Shown here: one piece after another, positions 19,122-28,828 of the stretch
Layout: each line of letters starts with the position of its first letter
How positions within the stretch are numbered: position 1 is the stretch's first letter
Assembly: GCA_002364615.1 (NCBI GenBank)
Contig: DEYP01000011.1
Coordinates: forward strand, 62,001 to 126,000
From: Arsukibacterium sp. UBA3155
Lineage (GTDB): Bacteria > Pseudomonadota > Gammaproteobacteria > Enterobacterales > Alteromonadaceae
Length of the DNA: 64,000 nt
Reading direction: 5' to 3'
Translations under genes and position numbers: made by a program
Notes under the pieces: generated by a model
Databases searched by the model: none
What the model was told of the DNA's origin: nothing
What the model saw: only the letters and a program-made list of their open reading frames with translations

Positions 19122-20284
19122 AAGTATCTGTTGTAAAAACTATCGCTGTTGCTGCTACTGCCCTTATCGGTGGCGTGCTGCTTTTTATCAGTCACGATGC
19201 CAGCGCGTCAGGCCTCCCGGCAGAGCGCTGGTTTGAAATTGAGCTTATTGTGTTCAGCCCTGGCCAGAGCACTGAGCTGAAAGAGCAATTTGACCGCGAG
19301 GTTAAACCCATTCGCCTGGGCACAAGTGTTGACCTGGTGTCAGCCAAATATCAGCCTGAAATCAGGTCTTTGCTGCTGGCACTATCACACTGCGATGCGA
19401 ACGCTGACGCCGGGCGTGGTTTTTTACCCGCCACGTTGCGTAACTGGCAACAATGGCAGCCGCCTTATGCTGCTCTATTTTGTATCAGTGAGACTGAGCC
19501 AGCAGCCTGGCAGCGTACAACGCTTTTTCCGGAAAAATTAGTAAATACAGCGCTGCCTATGCCAGATAGTCTGCCGGTTGTATTGGCTGGCGAGTCTGAA
19601 CAACATCAACCCGTGCCTTATCTGGCACCTAAAAACGCTTTTGCATTAACAGAGCTTGCCAGCAAAATAAACCGTCAGTCAAATCAGAGTCTGTTATTAC
19701 ATACGGTGTGGCGCCAGGCACCGGTTACTGAGAAATTAGCCGTGCCAAGCCGCTGGTTTGCCGGTACAAATTACTCAGAAAAGATCGATTACTGGGGCCA
19801 GATCCGGCAACAGAGCGTGACAGAGTACGACGCTGCTCTACCGGGGATACCAGTTAACAGCGAGCCACAGGATAATTTGTTCAATGCCATCGATACCGTG
19901 CTGGGCCAGCTTCAGGCTGCCGGCAAACTGGAGGACATGGCCAGCCCCGACCAACAGCTGCCAAAGATTAGCGACAGTCTGTCTAATCTGCCGGATCACG
20001 TCTGGCAACTTGATGGTTTATTTAAACTGCATTTAGATCACTATCTGTTTATTAATACTGAGTTTAACCTGCGCCGCCCTTTGCCTGAAGGCGCTATGCA
20101 AAGTATTAATGTTACGCAAAGCCGGCGGGTAATAAGCGGCGAGCTGCATTATCTTGATCACCCCTATCTTGGCATAATTGTTCAGATCAGGCGGTTTGAA
20201 CCACCCCAGCCGGAGCCGGTTAATGAAGCAACCAGTCCTGACATCGCTTCACCTGAGCCAGTCCCCCGCACACCCAACAGATGA
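19118..20284 (+). CDS. csiV: CsiV-family periplasmic protein
   Basis: Member of the family named after Vibrio CsiV, a peptidoglycan-binding protein needed for cell shape and growth stress tolerance. The 388-residue protein has an N-terminal signal peptide (hydrophobic residues 8-25, likely cut after ASA), followed at once by ERWFEIELIVF, the conserved family start. Near the C terminus FKLHLDHYLFINTEFNLR and SGELHYLDHPYLGIIVQIRR are the other conserved blocks. The tail is Pro/Glu-rich. It is translationally coupled to mfd, an arrangement I recall from related genera. Confidence 0.85.
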   Translation: MKVSVVKTIAVAATALIGGVLLFISHDASASGLPAERWFEIELIVFSPGQSTELKEQFDREVKPIRLGTSVDLVSAKYQPEIRSLLLALSHCDANADAGRGFLPATLRNWQQWQPPYAALFCISETEPAAWQRTTLFPEKLVNTALPMPDSLPVVLAGESEQHQPVPYLAPKNAFALTELASKINRQSNQSLLLHTVWRQAPVTEKLAVPSRWFAGTNYSEKIDYWGQIRQQSVTEYDAALPGIPVNSEPQDNLFNAIDTVLGQLQAAGKLEDMASPDQQLPKISDSLSNLPDHVWQLDGLFKLHLDHYLFINTEFNLRRPLPEGAMQSINVTQSRRVISGELHYLDHPYLGIIVQIRRFEPPQPEPVNEATSPDIASPEPVPRTPNR

Positions 20285-20460
20285 TCTAAATTTGTTGCTT
20301 ATATAACAGCTTAAATAGTAAAGGCTGCTGATTGAGGCTTGCTTTATTTAAAAAAGGTACTAAACTAGCGCCCTCGTTACATATTTATACAAATAACAAC
20401 GGGTAAGTAACATGGTTTTTTCTTACAGTAGTCTTACCCATTAACCACAGCCAGAGATCA

Positions 20461-20739
20461 ATGGACGATTTTAATTTAAATCCCGAATTTACTCCCGCGC
20501 ATTATGTGCTGTTGCTGTTGTTGCTGGTTTTTGCCAGTGCAGGCAGTAGCCTGTTAGCCTGGCTGATGCCACATGCCGCTCACAGCCTTTGGTTGGATGT
20601 ATTGCCGCCGCTGTTGGGATTGTATAGCTTGCTGTTACTGTTTAAAGGTCTGGGTATTATCCGTTTGCCCTCTGCCGCCGTTTACTCCGCCATACTTACC
20701 CCGATCACCCTGATTAGCTTTTATCAATTTTTGCTGTAG
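20461..20739 (+). CDS. Small inner-membrane protein of unknown function
   Basis: I do not recognise this 92-residue protein. It has three predicted membrane helices (about residues 15-35, 43-62 and 70-91) rich in Leu, and an acidic N terminus (MDDFNLNPEF). The start has a GAGA sequence at suitable distance. It stands alone between csiV and rbgA with about 175 bases of AT-rich leader. Codon use resembles the neighbours, so I think it is expressed. Confidence 0.6.
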   Translation: MDDFNLNPEFTPAHYVLLLLLLVFASAGSSLLAWLMPHAAHSLWLDVLPPLLGLYSLLLLFKGLGIIRLPSAAVYSAILTPITLISFYQFLL

Positions 20740-20792
20740 CCCTTTATCACAATAGAGTATGATGCGGCCCTGATCGCTATTGAGGATAACTG

Positions 20793-21728
20793 ATGTCAAT
20801 TAACTGGTTTCCGGGCCATATGCACAAGGCCCGTAAAGAAATTGCTGAGGTAATGCCCCAGGTTGATATCATTATCGAAATGCTTGATGCCCGTATCCCC
20901 TTTTCCAGCGAAAATCCCTTAGTGCCGCAGCTTCGTGGTAATACACCCTGCATTAAGGTACTCAATAAAGCCGATTTAGCCGATCCTGCGCTTACTGCAG
21001 TGTGGGTAGCCCATTTTGAGCAGCAAACTGGCGTGCGGGCGATTCCGATCAGTCAGCAACACCCGGAGCAAATAAAAGCCCTGTTAAAACTGTGTAATGA
21101 CATGCTGCCAGAGCGCAACCTGGAAATTCGTCCCGCCCGCGCCATGATCATGGGCATTCCTAACGTAGGCAAGTCGACCTTAATTAACACCCTGGCCGGC
21201 CGTACCATTGCTAAAACCGGTAACGAAGCCGGGGTGACCAAGGCGCAGCAACGAATTAAGCTGGAAAATAACGTTATATTGACCGACACCCCGGGGTTTT
21301 TATGGCCCAAGCTAAGTCCGCCAACCTGTGGTTATCGCCTTGCGGTAACGGGTGCCATTAAAGATACCGTATTTGAATATGCCGACATCGCGATGTTTGC
21401 CGCAGATTACTTACTGCAAGTGTATCCACAGGAAGTGATGCAGCGCTTTGATTTAACCGAGCAACCAGAAAACGATCTGGCGCTGCTTGATGCCATTGGC
21501 GTGCGCCGCGGTTGTATGCGCAAAGGTGGTATTGTTGATTTGGAAAAGGCAGGCACAATTCTGATAACAGAACTACGTGCCGGCAACCTGGGCCCGATTA
21601 CCCTGGAAACCCCGGACATGGTCAGTCAGGAGCAAATTGATGCCAAGGCCGAAGAAGCGGCCAAATCAAAAGATAAAGCCGAGCGCGAGGCAGAGCGTAA
21701 GCGCCGTGCCCAGCGTAAATATCGCTAA
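20793..21728 (+). CDS. ylqF: Ribosome biogenesis GTPase RbgA/YlqF
   Basis: Circularly permuted GTPase that acts in late assembly of the large ribosomal subunit. In the 311-residue protein the motifs appear in permuted order: G4 NKADL (about residue 66), then G1 GIPNVGKSTL (about 122), then G3 DTPGF (about 169). INWFPGHMHKARKE at the N terminus is the family signature. The C terminus is a highly charged Lys/Arg/Glu tail expected to touch rRNA. It ends seven bases before the convergent CDF gene. Confidence 0.95.
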   Translation: MSINWFPGHMHKARKEIAEVMPQVDIIIEMLDARIPFSSENPLVPQLRGNTPCIKVLNKADLADPALTAVWVAHFEQQTGVRAIPISQQHPEQIKALLKLCNDMLPERNLEIRPARAMIMGIPNVGKSTLINTLAGRTIAKTGNEAGVTKAQQRIKLENNVILTDTPGFLWPKLSPPTCGYRLAVTGAIKDTVFEYADIAMFAADYLLQVYPQEVMQRFDLTEQPENDLALLDAIGVRRGCMRKGGIVDLEKAGTILITELRAGNLGPITLETPDMVSQEQIDAKAEEAAKSKDKAEREAERKRRAQRKYR

Positions 21729-21734
21729 TAATAA

Positions 21735-22661
21735 TTACTCCTCTTGGTTTTCATATAACTGGCGTTCGTCACGACAATTTTCTTGGGTTAATTCCAGTTC
21801 TATTGTGGTGTGCGCTAAATCAAATGGCGCCAAAGCATTGGCAATGCGTTGTTTAATCCCTGCATAAACAGTGGCATTAAAATCACTGCCAACGTCTGTT
21901 ACCAGATGCGCTGTCAGCACATGATGTTCGCCATCCAGTGACCACAAATGCAGATGATGGATGCTTTGCAGTGCATCGATATCCAGTAAGGTGCGTTCGA
22001 TTTTTTGCTGTAGTGCCTTATCCGGGACAGCCTGCAGAAACAAACGCGCAGTTGCCGTTAAGTTTCGCAGTACATTAATCAGAATAAATAAAGTAAAGCC
22101 AATTGACAGTAGCGGGTCGAGAATAGGCCAGTCGACAAACTGTAAGATTATGGCGACGATAAGCACCGCTACCCAGCCCAGCACATCTTCCAGTAAATGC
22201 CAGTTCAATACTTTCTCGTTAAGGCTTTTACCTTTACTGAGTCGATAAGCAGCAAAACCATTCACTGCCACACCTAAGACTGCCAGCACCAGCATTCCTT
22301 CAGTAAGCGGCATCACAGGGTTTGCCAACCTCGGGATCGCTTCAGATAATACCCATAGCGAGCCACCTACCAGCACCAGACTGTTAATTAAAGCACCAAA
22401 TAACGATAAGCGGCGATAGCCATAAGTGAATTCATGGTTAGCTGACTTACGGCCTAGTCTGTTTAATAACCAGGCACTGCCAATTGACAGGCTATCACCC
22501 AAATCATGCACCGCATCAGCCATAATAGCCGTACTATTGGTTAACCAGCCGCCGATAAATTCAATGATTGTAAAACTGACATTCAGAAAAAACGCCAAAG
22601 CAAGGCGATTGTCGCTGTCATCCTGATGGAGAGACGGATGATGGTGCTGATGATGATGCAT
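21735..22661 (-). CDS. Cation diffusion facilitator (ZitB/CzcD-like zinc exporter)
   Basis: Proton-driven exporter of Zn and related divalent cations across the inner membrane. The 308-residue protein has a His-rich start (MHHHQHHHPSLHQDD), six membrane helices and a cytoplasmic C-terminal domain. Metal-site residues typical of the family are visible in helix 2 (ADAVHDLGDS) and helix 5 (NWHLLEDVLGW). It diverges from the CzcICBA-like operon, so cytoplasmic efflux by this protein and periplasm-to-outside efflux by CzcCBA would act in series. The two units may share the 103-base promoter region. Confidence 0.92.
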   Translation of the reverse strand: MHHHQHHHPSLHQDDSDNRLALAFFLNVSFTIIEFIGGWLTNSTAIMADAVHDLGDSLSIGSAWLLNRLGRKSANHEFTYGYRRLSLFGALINSLVLVGGSLWVLSEAIPRLANPVMPLTEGMLVLAVLGVAVNGFAAYRLSKGKSLNEKVLNWHLLEDVLGWVAVLIVAIILQFVDWPILDPLLSIGFTLFILINVLRNLTATARLFLQAVPDKALQQKIERTLLDIDALQSIHHLHLWSLDGEHHVLTAHLVTDVGSDFNATVYAGIKQRIANALAPFDLAHTTIELELTQENCRDERQLYENQEE

Positions 22662-22732
22662 TTAATGCTCCTGCAGATGCACTGCTAGTGATGATGACTT
22701 CAGCAATGCGACTTGTCGTATAGCTGCAATAA

Positions 22733-22756
22733 CGCTAACATGGCACAGTGTTAACG
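22733..22756. promoter_or_regulatory. Inverted repeat between the metal-efflux units (possible operator)
   Basis: CGCTAACA (22733-22740) and TGTTAACG (22749-22756) form an inverted repeat with one mismatch and an 8-base spacer, just before the ribosome binding site of the small His-rich gene. It could be a metal-sensor operator, but no regulator is encoded next to it. Confidence 0.3.
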
Positions 22757-22764
22757 AGGGCTTT

Positions 22765-23086
22765 ATGACAGGTCGAACTACAGGCTTATTACTATTATTA
22801 CTGATAATGCTCAATCATGCTGTGATGGCATGTGATGGCATGTGATGCATTAGTGGTACATATGCCTGAACATGACCATTCCTTAACCAGCCTGATCGAT
22901 AGCCACAGTGAAAGCAGTGTCACAGATAACGCTGAGTACCACAATGAGCATGCACATGTTACCTGCCATATCGCATTTTTTTACGGCATTGAACTGCTGA
23001 ACTTTGGCGAGACCGCCATAGCCAACAGCCCCTGCCAATTTAACGTTATCAGCTACAGCCCGCCCGTACCGCCTCCCAACACCTGA
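22765..23086 (+). pseudogene. CzcI-like His-rich periplasmic protein, frameshifted by a 10-bp duplication
   Basis: From ATG 22765 (GAGGG at good distance) the frame encodes a signal peptide, MTGRTTGLLLLLLIMLNHAV, and stops at 22843-22845 after 26 residues. The rest of the protein continues in another frame to 23086. The shift coincides with two exact copies of TGTGATGGCA (22821-22840). Removing one copy joins the halves into a protein of about 103 residues with a signal peptide cut next to a Cys (VMAC), a His-rich segment (HMPEHDH, YHNEHAHVTCH) and a Pro-rich end. Small His-rich periplasmic proteins such as CzcI often precede czcCBA; that identity is inferred from position and composition. 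A GTG/ATG restart at 22832/22835 would make an unexported product. Confidence 0.7.
22821..22850. repeat. 10-bp tandem repeat causing the frameshift
   Basis: Two exact units TGTGATGGCA (22821-22830, 22831-22840) are followed by a near-copy TGTGATGCAT (22841-22850). Because 10 is not a multiple of three, gain or loss of one unit changes the reading frame of the gene it lies in. Confidence 0.9.
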
Positions 23087-23136
23087 TCCTGCTTGTTTAT
23101 CACTTTTACTACTGATTAACTAACAGGAGCATACCT

Positions 23137-24423
23137 ATGCGTATGACATTTGTGCTGCCGGCTTTGCTGGCGGCAACAAGCTATTCGGTTGCGCTTGCAG
23201 CAGAACAACCGCAAACACTAGCGCTGCCTCAGGCCTTACAACGCACTTTGCAGCATGACGCCACGCTGCAAGCGTTTCCGTATCAATTACGAATGGCTGA
23301 AGCTCAGCAATTGCAAGCCACCATTAAACCTAACCCTGAGTTGGATATCTCGCTTGAAAATGTGCTGGGCACCGGTGATAACCGGGGCCTGAACGCTGCA
23401 GAGCTTACCCTGAGCCTGAGTCAGCATATTGAGCTGGGAGAAAAACGCGAGCGCCGGGTAGAACTGGCACAACGGCAAAGCCAGCTGCAACGTGATAATT
23501 ATGAACTGGCCAGACTGGATGCGCTGGCAGCGACAACGTTGCAATATGTAGAGTTATTACGTCTGCAACATTTGCAGCAATGGGCCGTTGAAAAACTTAG
23601 CCGTGAACAAGCGCTGCTGGCCACGGCAGAATTGCGCAGTCAAGCTGGTAACCTGCTGGATGCCGATATCAGTCGGATTAAACTGCGGCTGCTGCGCAGC
23701 CAGATTAACCTTGCAGATATCCAGCAAACCATGGAGAGCCGTCGATATCGCCTGGCAGCAAGATGGAATGCCGAACCTGATTTTTCTGTGGTAACTGGCG
23801 ATCTGGCCATATTGCCGCAACTGCCCGCGTTATCATCATTGCAGCAACAACTGCAGCAAAGCGCTGCCTTGCAGCGTTATATTACTCTGCACCAAGTTGC
23901 AGATAGTCAGCTGCGTTTAACCGAGGCCAACAGTCAGGCCGATATCCGTATTTCTGCCGGGTTAAGACGTAACCAGGCTAATAACGACAATGCCCTGGTG
24001 TTTGGCTTTAGTATACCGCTAACGCTTACTGATCCAAACGAAGGGCGTCGCCTCGCCCAAGCCGAAGATCAAGTACTGCTGGCCAGGCAGCAGCAACTCG
24101 CCGCCAGCGAACTCGCCCTGCTGGTGAAGCAGCAGTGGTTAAATTTGCAGCACCTGCGTGACACAATCCAAGCGATCAATACTCTGCTTTTGCCAGAAGC
24201 AAAAAAACTGCGGCAAACCAGTTTGAACAGTTATCAGCAAGGTCAGCTTGACTTGTTAAGCCTGTTATCAGCAGAAGAAGAGTTGGCACAGGCAGAACAT
24301 GACCTAATCCAAAGCCAAAGCCGCTTTCATTTGACTCTGCTGGAGTTGGAGCGCCTTACCGGCCTACCTATGACATTGACTACCACAGTGCCTGGCGCTG
24401 CATTGGAGCAAAGCTATGAATAA
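23137..24423 (+). CDS. czcC: CzcC-like outer-membrane factor (TolC family)
   Basis: Outer-membrane channel of a tripartite heavy-metal efflux pump. The 428-residue protein has a signal peptide (about 1-22, ending VALAA) and two repeats of long Gln/Leu-rich helices typical of TolC-like proteins, with LDADISRIKLRLLRSQ and QLDLLSLLSAEEEL as characteristic pieces. AGGAG lies at ideal spacing. The last eight bases overlap czcB. Codon use matches the neighbours. Confidence 0.88.
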   Translation: MRMTFVLPALLAATSYSVALAAEQPQTLALPQALQRTLQHDATLQAFPYQLRMAEAQQLQATIKPNPELDISLENVLGTGDNRGLNAAELTLSLSQHIELGEKRERRVELAQRQSQLQRDNYELARLDALAATTLQYVELLRLQHLQQWAVEKLSREQALLATAELRSQAGNLLDADISRIKLRLLRSQINLADIQQTMESRRYRLAARWNAEPDFSVVTGDLAILPQLPALSSLQQQLQQSAALQRYITLHQVADSQLRLTEANSQADIRISAGLRRNQANNDNALVFGFSIPLTLTDPNEGRRLAQAEDQVLLARQQQLAASELALLVKQQWLNLQHLRDTIQAINTLLLPEAKKLRQTSLNSYQQGQLDLLSLLSAEEELAQAEHDLIQSQSRFHLTLLELERLTGLPMTLTTTVPGAALEQSYE

Positions 24424-25657
24424 GACACCGACCATACTGACCAGCTTGCTGGCAGCGCTATTACTGTTTTTTATCGCCACGGCACAAGCCGCAGGCGGAC
24501 ATGACGATCATAGCGACGCACATGCAAGCGAACAGGCTGAGGGCCCGCATGGCGGCAGATTGTTAACTGATGCTGATTTTGCGGTGGAAGTAACCATTTT
24601 CGAAACAGGCATACCGCCGGAAATGCGTTTGTATGCCTATGCCAATGGTGAGCCGGTTTCAGCCACTGCGCTGGAAGCTAAAGTGACACTGCACCGGCTG
24701 GATGGCCAGCAGGATGACATCCGGTTTAGCCCGGAGCAGCAGTACCTGGTCGGCGATATCAGCATCAGTGAGCCTCACTCGTATCGCGTTGATATTAGCG
24801 TCAGCTATCAGGGCCAGCAATACCACTGGCATTACGATAGCTTTGAAGGAAGGGTTGAACTGAATGACAGAATTTTTGCCTTAGCGGGTATTGGCACTGA
24901 TATCGCCCAAGCGCAGGTACTGACCCAGAAAACCCATTTATTTGGCGTGATCAGTAGCCCGCCTACCGCCCGTTATAGCGTAAAAGCGCCCTATTCCGGC
25001 ACGCTGACAGAGGTATTGGTACAACAAGGCGATACGGTCACTAAGGGCCAGCGAATAGCCCGTATTAGTAACGCCGCAACCTTAAATATCTACGATATTG
25101 TATCGCCGGCAAACGGCATCATTACCGACCGTTTCTTTAACAACAATGAGCTGATCCGCGACGAGGTGCTGTTTAACATCGTTGATTTCAGCAGCGTCTA
25201 TGTCGAGCTATCTGCTTTTCCTAACGATATCGACCAATTGCGTGTCGGTATGCCGGTGTCCGTATTCAGCTTGCATCACGGTGAAAGCGCTGACAGCAAC
25301 ATAAGTTACATTGCCCCGCAGATGACTGAAGGCCATATAGCGCGGGCACGCGCCGTGATGGACAACAGTAATGGTTACTGGCGGCCAGGTATGCATATCA
25401 AAGCTGAGGTACTGACGGCAACCATACCGGTTGCGTTGGCCGTGCAGAAACGCGCTATTCAGCGCTTTCGGGATATGCCGGTGGTATTTGCCCGCTACGG
25501 CAATACCTTTGAAGTGCGGATGCTGCAGTTTGGCCGTGAAGACGATAACTATATAGAAGTCACCTCAGGCCTTAAACCCGGTACTGAATACGCCACTGAC
25601 AACAGCTTTGTGCTTAAAGCCGACATATTGAAATCAGGCGCTAGCCATGATCATTAG
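24416..25657 (+). CDS. czcB: CzcB-like periplasmic adaptor (membrane fusion protein)
   Basis: Links the RND pump to the outer-membrane channel. The 413-residue protein has a signal peptide (about 1-25), then a His/Asp-rich patch GGHDDHSDAHASE that could bind metal, then a CzcB-type extra N-terminal domain (ETGIPPEMRLYAY to about residue 150), then the lipoyl/barrel-sandwich and beta-barrel parts (KAPYSGTLTEVLVQQGDTV around 190). The C terminus is again His-containing (SGASHDH). It overlaps czcC by eight bases and is followed at nine bases by czcA. Confidence 0.9.
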   Translation: MNKTPTILTSLLAALLLFFIATAQAAGGHDDHSDAHASEQAEGPHGGRLLTDADFAVEVTIFETGIPPEMRLYAYANGEPVSATALEAKVTLHRLDGQQDDIRFSPEQQYLVGDISISEPHSYRVDISVSYQGQQYHWHYDSFEGRVELNDRIFALAGIGTDIAQAQVLTQKTHLFGVISSPPTARYSVKAPYSGTLTEVLVQQGDTVTKGQRIARISNAATLNIYDIVSPANGIITDRFFNNNELIRDEVLFNIVDFSSVYVELSAFPNDIDQLRVGMPVSVFSLHHGESADSNISYIAPQMTEGHIARARAVMDNSNGYWRPGMHIKAEVLTATIPVALAVQKRAIQRFRDMPVVFARYGNTFEVRMLQFGREDDNYIEVTSGLKPGTEYATDNSFVLKADILKSGASHDH

Positions 25658-25666
25658 GAGTGCGCC

Positions 25667-28600
25667 ATGATTGACATGCTATTAAAGTTTGCCCTTAGCC
25701 GCCGTTATCTGGTGCTGGGGCTAACCCTGCTGCTTATTGTCGCTGGCATATACAATGCTCAGCGCCTGCCCATGGATGCTGTGCCTGATATTACCAACGT
25801 CCAAGTACAAATTAACACGGAGGCGTCTGGCTATTCGCCACTTGAAGCAGAACAAAGGCTTACGGTGATCATTGAAAATGCCATGGCCGGTTTGCCAAAG
25901 CTGCAATACAGCCGATCACTGTCGCGCTATGGTATGTCACAGGTAACCGTTGTTTTTAATGACGGTACCGATATTTACTGGGCACGACAGCAGGTCGCTG
26001 AACGCTTACAGGCCGTTCGGGCCAAATTGCCTGCAGAGACAAATCCAACACTGGGACCTGTTGCCACCGGGCTGGGTGAGATTTTTATGTATACCGTCAG
26101 CGCTGCCCCTGACGCACTAAAAGACGATGGTACAGCTTATAGCGCAGAAGATTTACGCACCCTGCAGGACTGGGTGATAAAACCGCAGCTGGTTAACGTC
26201 AAAGGGGTGACAGAGGTAAACACCATTGGTGGCTATCAACGTCAGTACCAGGTGGCGCCCGATCCGGCAAGGCTGTTAGCGTTTAAACTGACCCTGGATG
26301 ATATCGCCAACGCGCTTGAGCGCAACAACAGCAATGTTGGCGCCGGTTATATAGAGCAACGAGGCGAGCAATGGCTGGTGCGCTCACCGGGTCAACTGCG
26401 TAACCTTGATGACATCAGCTCGCTGATTATCGCAAAACGTGATGATGAGCCGGTGCGGCTGCGCGATGTGGCCGACGTCTATTTCGGTAAGGAGCTGCGC
26501 ACCGGTGCGGCCAGCCTTAATGGCGAAGAAACGGTATTGGGCACCGTGTTTATGCTGATGGGTGAAAACAGTCGCACCGTTTCTCAGGCAGTGGCAGAAA
26601 AACTTATAGGAGTTAACCGCTCATTGCCCGACGGCGTCAGCGCCAATGCGGTTTACAACCGCACGACCCTGGTAGACAAAACCATTGCTACGGTACAGAA
26701 AAACCTGTTTGAAGGGGCGGTACTGGTTATCGTGGTGCTGTTTGTCTTTCTGGGCAATATTCGCGCCGCGCTGATTACCGCCCTGGTTATTCCGCTAAGC
26801 ATGCTATTTGCCATTAGCGGTATGGCCATCAATAAGGTCAGTGGCAATCTGATGAGTTTAGGCGCTATCGACTTTGGTTTAATGGTCGATGGTGCAGTGA
26901 TCGTGGTGGAAAATTGTCTGCGAAGACTGGGGCTGGCCCAACACAGAACAGGACGGCTGTTAACGCTTGAAGAGCGCTTAAGCGAAGTGTATCAGGCTAC
27001 CCGTGAGGTGTTTACCCCGGCCGTATTTGGTGTACTGATTATTATGTTGGTATTCCTGCCTATTTTTGCGCTAAGCGGGGTCGAGGGCAAAATGTTTCAT
27101 CCGATGGCCTTTACCGTTATTGCCGCATTGGCCGGTGCTGTGCTACTGGCGATTACCTTTGTTCCGGCAGCGGTGGCCATTTTTGTCCGTGGCAAAGTGA
27201 AAGAGCAGGACTCGGCGCTAATGCACACCTTAAAACGTGGTTACTCGGTATTACTCAGGCAGAGCTTGCGCCATTCAGTACTGTTTATCGGCGGCGCCGT
27301 ACTTGTTATGGTGGCAATATTCTGGCAAGGCAGCAAACTCGGTAGCGAGTTTATGCCACAGCTGGATGAAGGCGATATTGCCTTGCATGCGCTGCGTATA
27401 CCTGGAACCGGCTTAAACCAGTCGCTTCAAATGCAACTGTTACTGGAGCGTGAAATAGCCGCCCTGCCTCAGGTAGAGCGGGTATTTAGTAAACTGGGTA
27501 CCGCAGAAATTGCCACTGACCCCATGCCGCCGAATGTGGCTGATACCTTTGTCATACTGAAGCCAAAAACACAGTGGCCAGATCCCAGCATGAGCAAAGC
27601 TGATTTCGTGGCGTTACTACGCCAAATCGTTGAAGCCGTGCCGGGTAATAACTACGAGTTTACCCAGCCTATTGAAATGCGCTTTAATGAGCTGATTGCC
27701 GGGGTTCGCAGCGATGTTGCACTGCGCATTTACGGTGATGACTTAACCGAGCTCGCCAGACTGGCTGAACAGGCGTCTGCGTTACTAGCCACAATACCGG
27801 GTGCTGTTGATGTCAGAATGGAGCAGACAACCGGCTTACCAATGTTATCAATTGAGGCTGATCGGGAACATCTGGCATTACTGGGTATTGATGTGGCAAC
27901 TGTGCAACAGACAATAAAGACTATGATTGGCGGTACGCAGGCCGGCCTGATTTACCAGGGTGATAAAACTTTTGAGCTTATCATCAGAGCAGATGAAAGC
28001 TTAAGAGTTGATCCACAGCAATTAATGCGTCTGCCGGTAGCATTGTCTGGCATGTCGGATAACCACACTGAGTTAACCTATGTACCACTTGGCGAAGTCG
28101 CCCATTTTAATGAGATTAGTGCCCCTAATCAGATAAATCGGGAAAGCGCTAAGCGCAATATCGTGGTCAGCGCCAATGTGTCCGGGCGTGATCTTGGCAG
28201 TTTTATTAGTAAAACTAAGCAGTTAATGGTTGATCAGCTTGCCCTGCCACCCGGTTACTGGCTGGGTTATGGCGGTACCTTTGAGCAACTGCAGTCGGCG
28301 TCTAATCGTTTAATGTGGGTGGTACCGCTAACGTTGCTAATGATTTTTGGACTGCTGTTTAGCGCGCTTAATTCAGCAAAGGATGCCTTAGTGGTATTTA
28401 GTGGTGTGCCGCTGGCATTAACCGGTGGTTTTGCCGCCTTGATGCTACGCGATATGCCACTGTCAATTTCTGCTGCGGTAGGCTTTATTGCCTTGTCAGG
28501 TATTGCGGTACTTAACGGCGTGGTGATGTTGGCAATGATAAAACAACTTCGACAGCAGGGCCTTAATTTGCGCGAAGCGATTGAGCAAGGCGCGGTACAA

Positions 28601-28795
28601 CGGTTAAGGCCGGTATTAATGACCGCACTGGTCGCCAGTCTGGGGTTTGTGCCGATGGCGTTTAACAGTGGTACCGGCGCCGAAGTACAACGTCCACTGG
28701 CAACCGTGGTCATTGGCGGTATTATTTCCGCTACACTGCTGACCCTGTTATTGCTGCCCGCGCTTTATAAGTGGGTACATAAGCAAGAAAAGTAG
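25667..28795 (+). CDS. czcA: CzcA-like heavy-metal RND efflux permease (HME type)
   Basis: Proton-driven inner-membrane pump of the trimeric RND family that exports metals from the periplasm or cytoplasm. The 1042-residue protein has twelve expected membrane helices in two halves, each with a large periplasmic loop. In helix 4 the motif DFGLMVDGAVIVVEN matches the group associated with Zn, Co and Cd rather than the Cu/Ag group. LGSEFMPQLDEGDIALHALR is typical of the family. AGGAG sits six bases before the ATG. It is the last gene of the operon. Substrate assignment is by motif only. Confidence 0.93.
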   Translation: MIDMLLKFALSRRYLVLGLTLLLIVAGIYNAQRLPMDAVPDITNVQVQINTEASGYSPLEAEQRLTVIIENAMAGLPKLQYSRSLSRYGMSQVTVVFNDGTDIYWARQQVAERLQAVRAKLPAETNPTLGPVATGLGEIFMYTVSAAPDALKDDGTAYSAEDLRTLQDWVIKPQLVNVKGVTEVNTIGGYQRQYQVAPDPARLLAFKLTLDDIANALERNNSNVGAGYIEQRGEQWLVRSPGQLRNLDDISSLIIAKRDDEPVRLRDVADVYFGKELRTGAASLNGEETVLGTVFMLMGENSRTVSQAVAEKLIGVNRSLPDGVSANAVYNRTTLVDKTIATVQKNLFEGAVLVIVVLFVFLGNIRAALITALVIPLSMLFAISGMAINKVSGNLMSLGAIDFGLMVDGAVIVVENCLRRLGLAQHRTGRLLTLEERLSEVYQATREVFTPAVFGVLIIMLVFLPIFALSGVEGKMFHPMAFTVIAALAGAVLLAITFVPAAVAIFVRGKVKEQDSALMHTLKRGYSVLLRQSLRHSVLFIGGAVLVMVAIFWQGSKLGSEFMPQLDEGDIALHALRIPGTGLNQSLQMQLLLEREIAALPQVERVFSKLGTAEIATDPMPPNVADTFVILKPKTQWPDPSMSKADFVALLRQIVEAVPGNNYEFTQPIEMRFNELIAGVRSDVALRIYGDDLTELARLAEQASALLATIPGAVDVRMEQTTGLPMLSIEADREHLALLGIDVATVQQTIKTMIGGTQAGLIYQGDKTFELIIRADESLRVDPQQLMRLPVALSGMSDNHTELTYVPLGEVAHFNEISAPNQINRESAKRNIVVSANVSGRDLGSFISKTKQLMVDQLALPPGYWLGYGGTFEQLQSASNRLMWVVPLTLLMIFGLLFSALNSAKDALVVFSGVPLALTGGFAALMLRDMPLSISAAVGFIALSGIAVLNGVVMLAMIKQLRQQGLNLREAIEQGAVQRLRPVLMTALVASLGFVPMAFNSGTGAEVQRPLATVVIGGIISATLLTLLLLPALYKWVHKQEK

Positions 28796-28828
28796 TACCG
28801 GTTTTTCCCGGACATGTTTGTGCGTATT

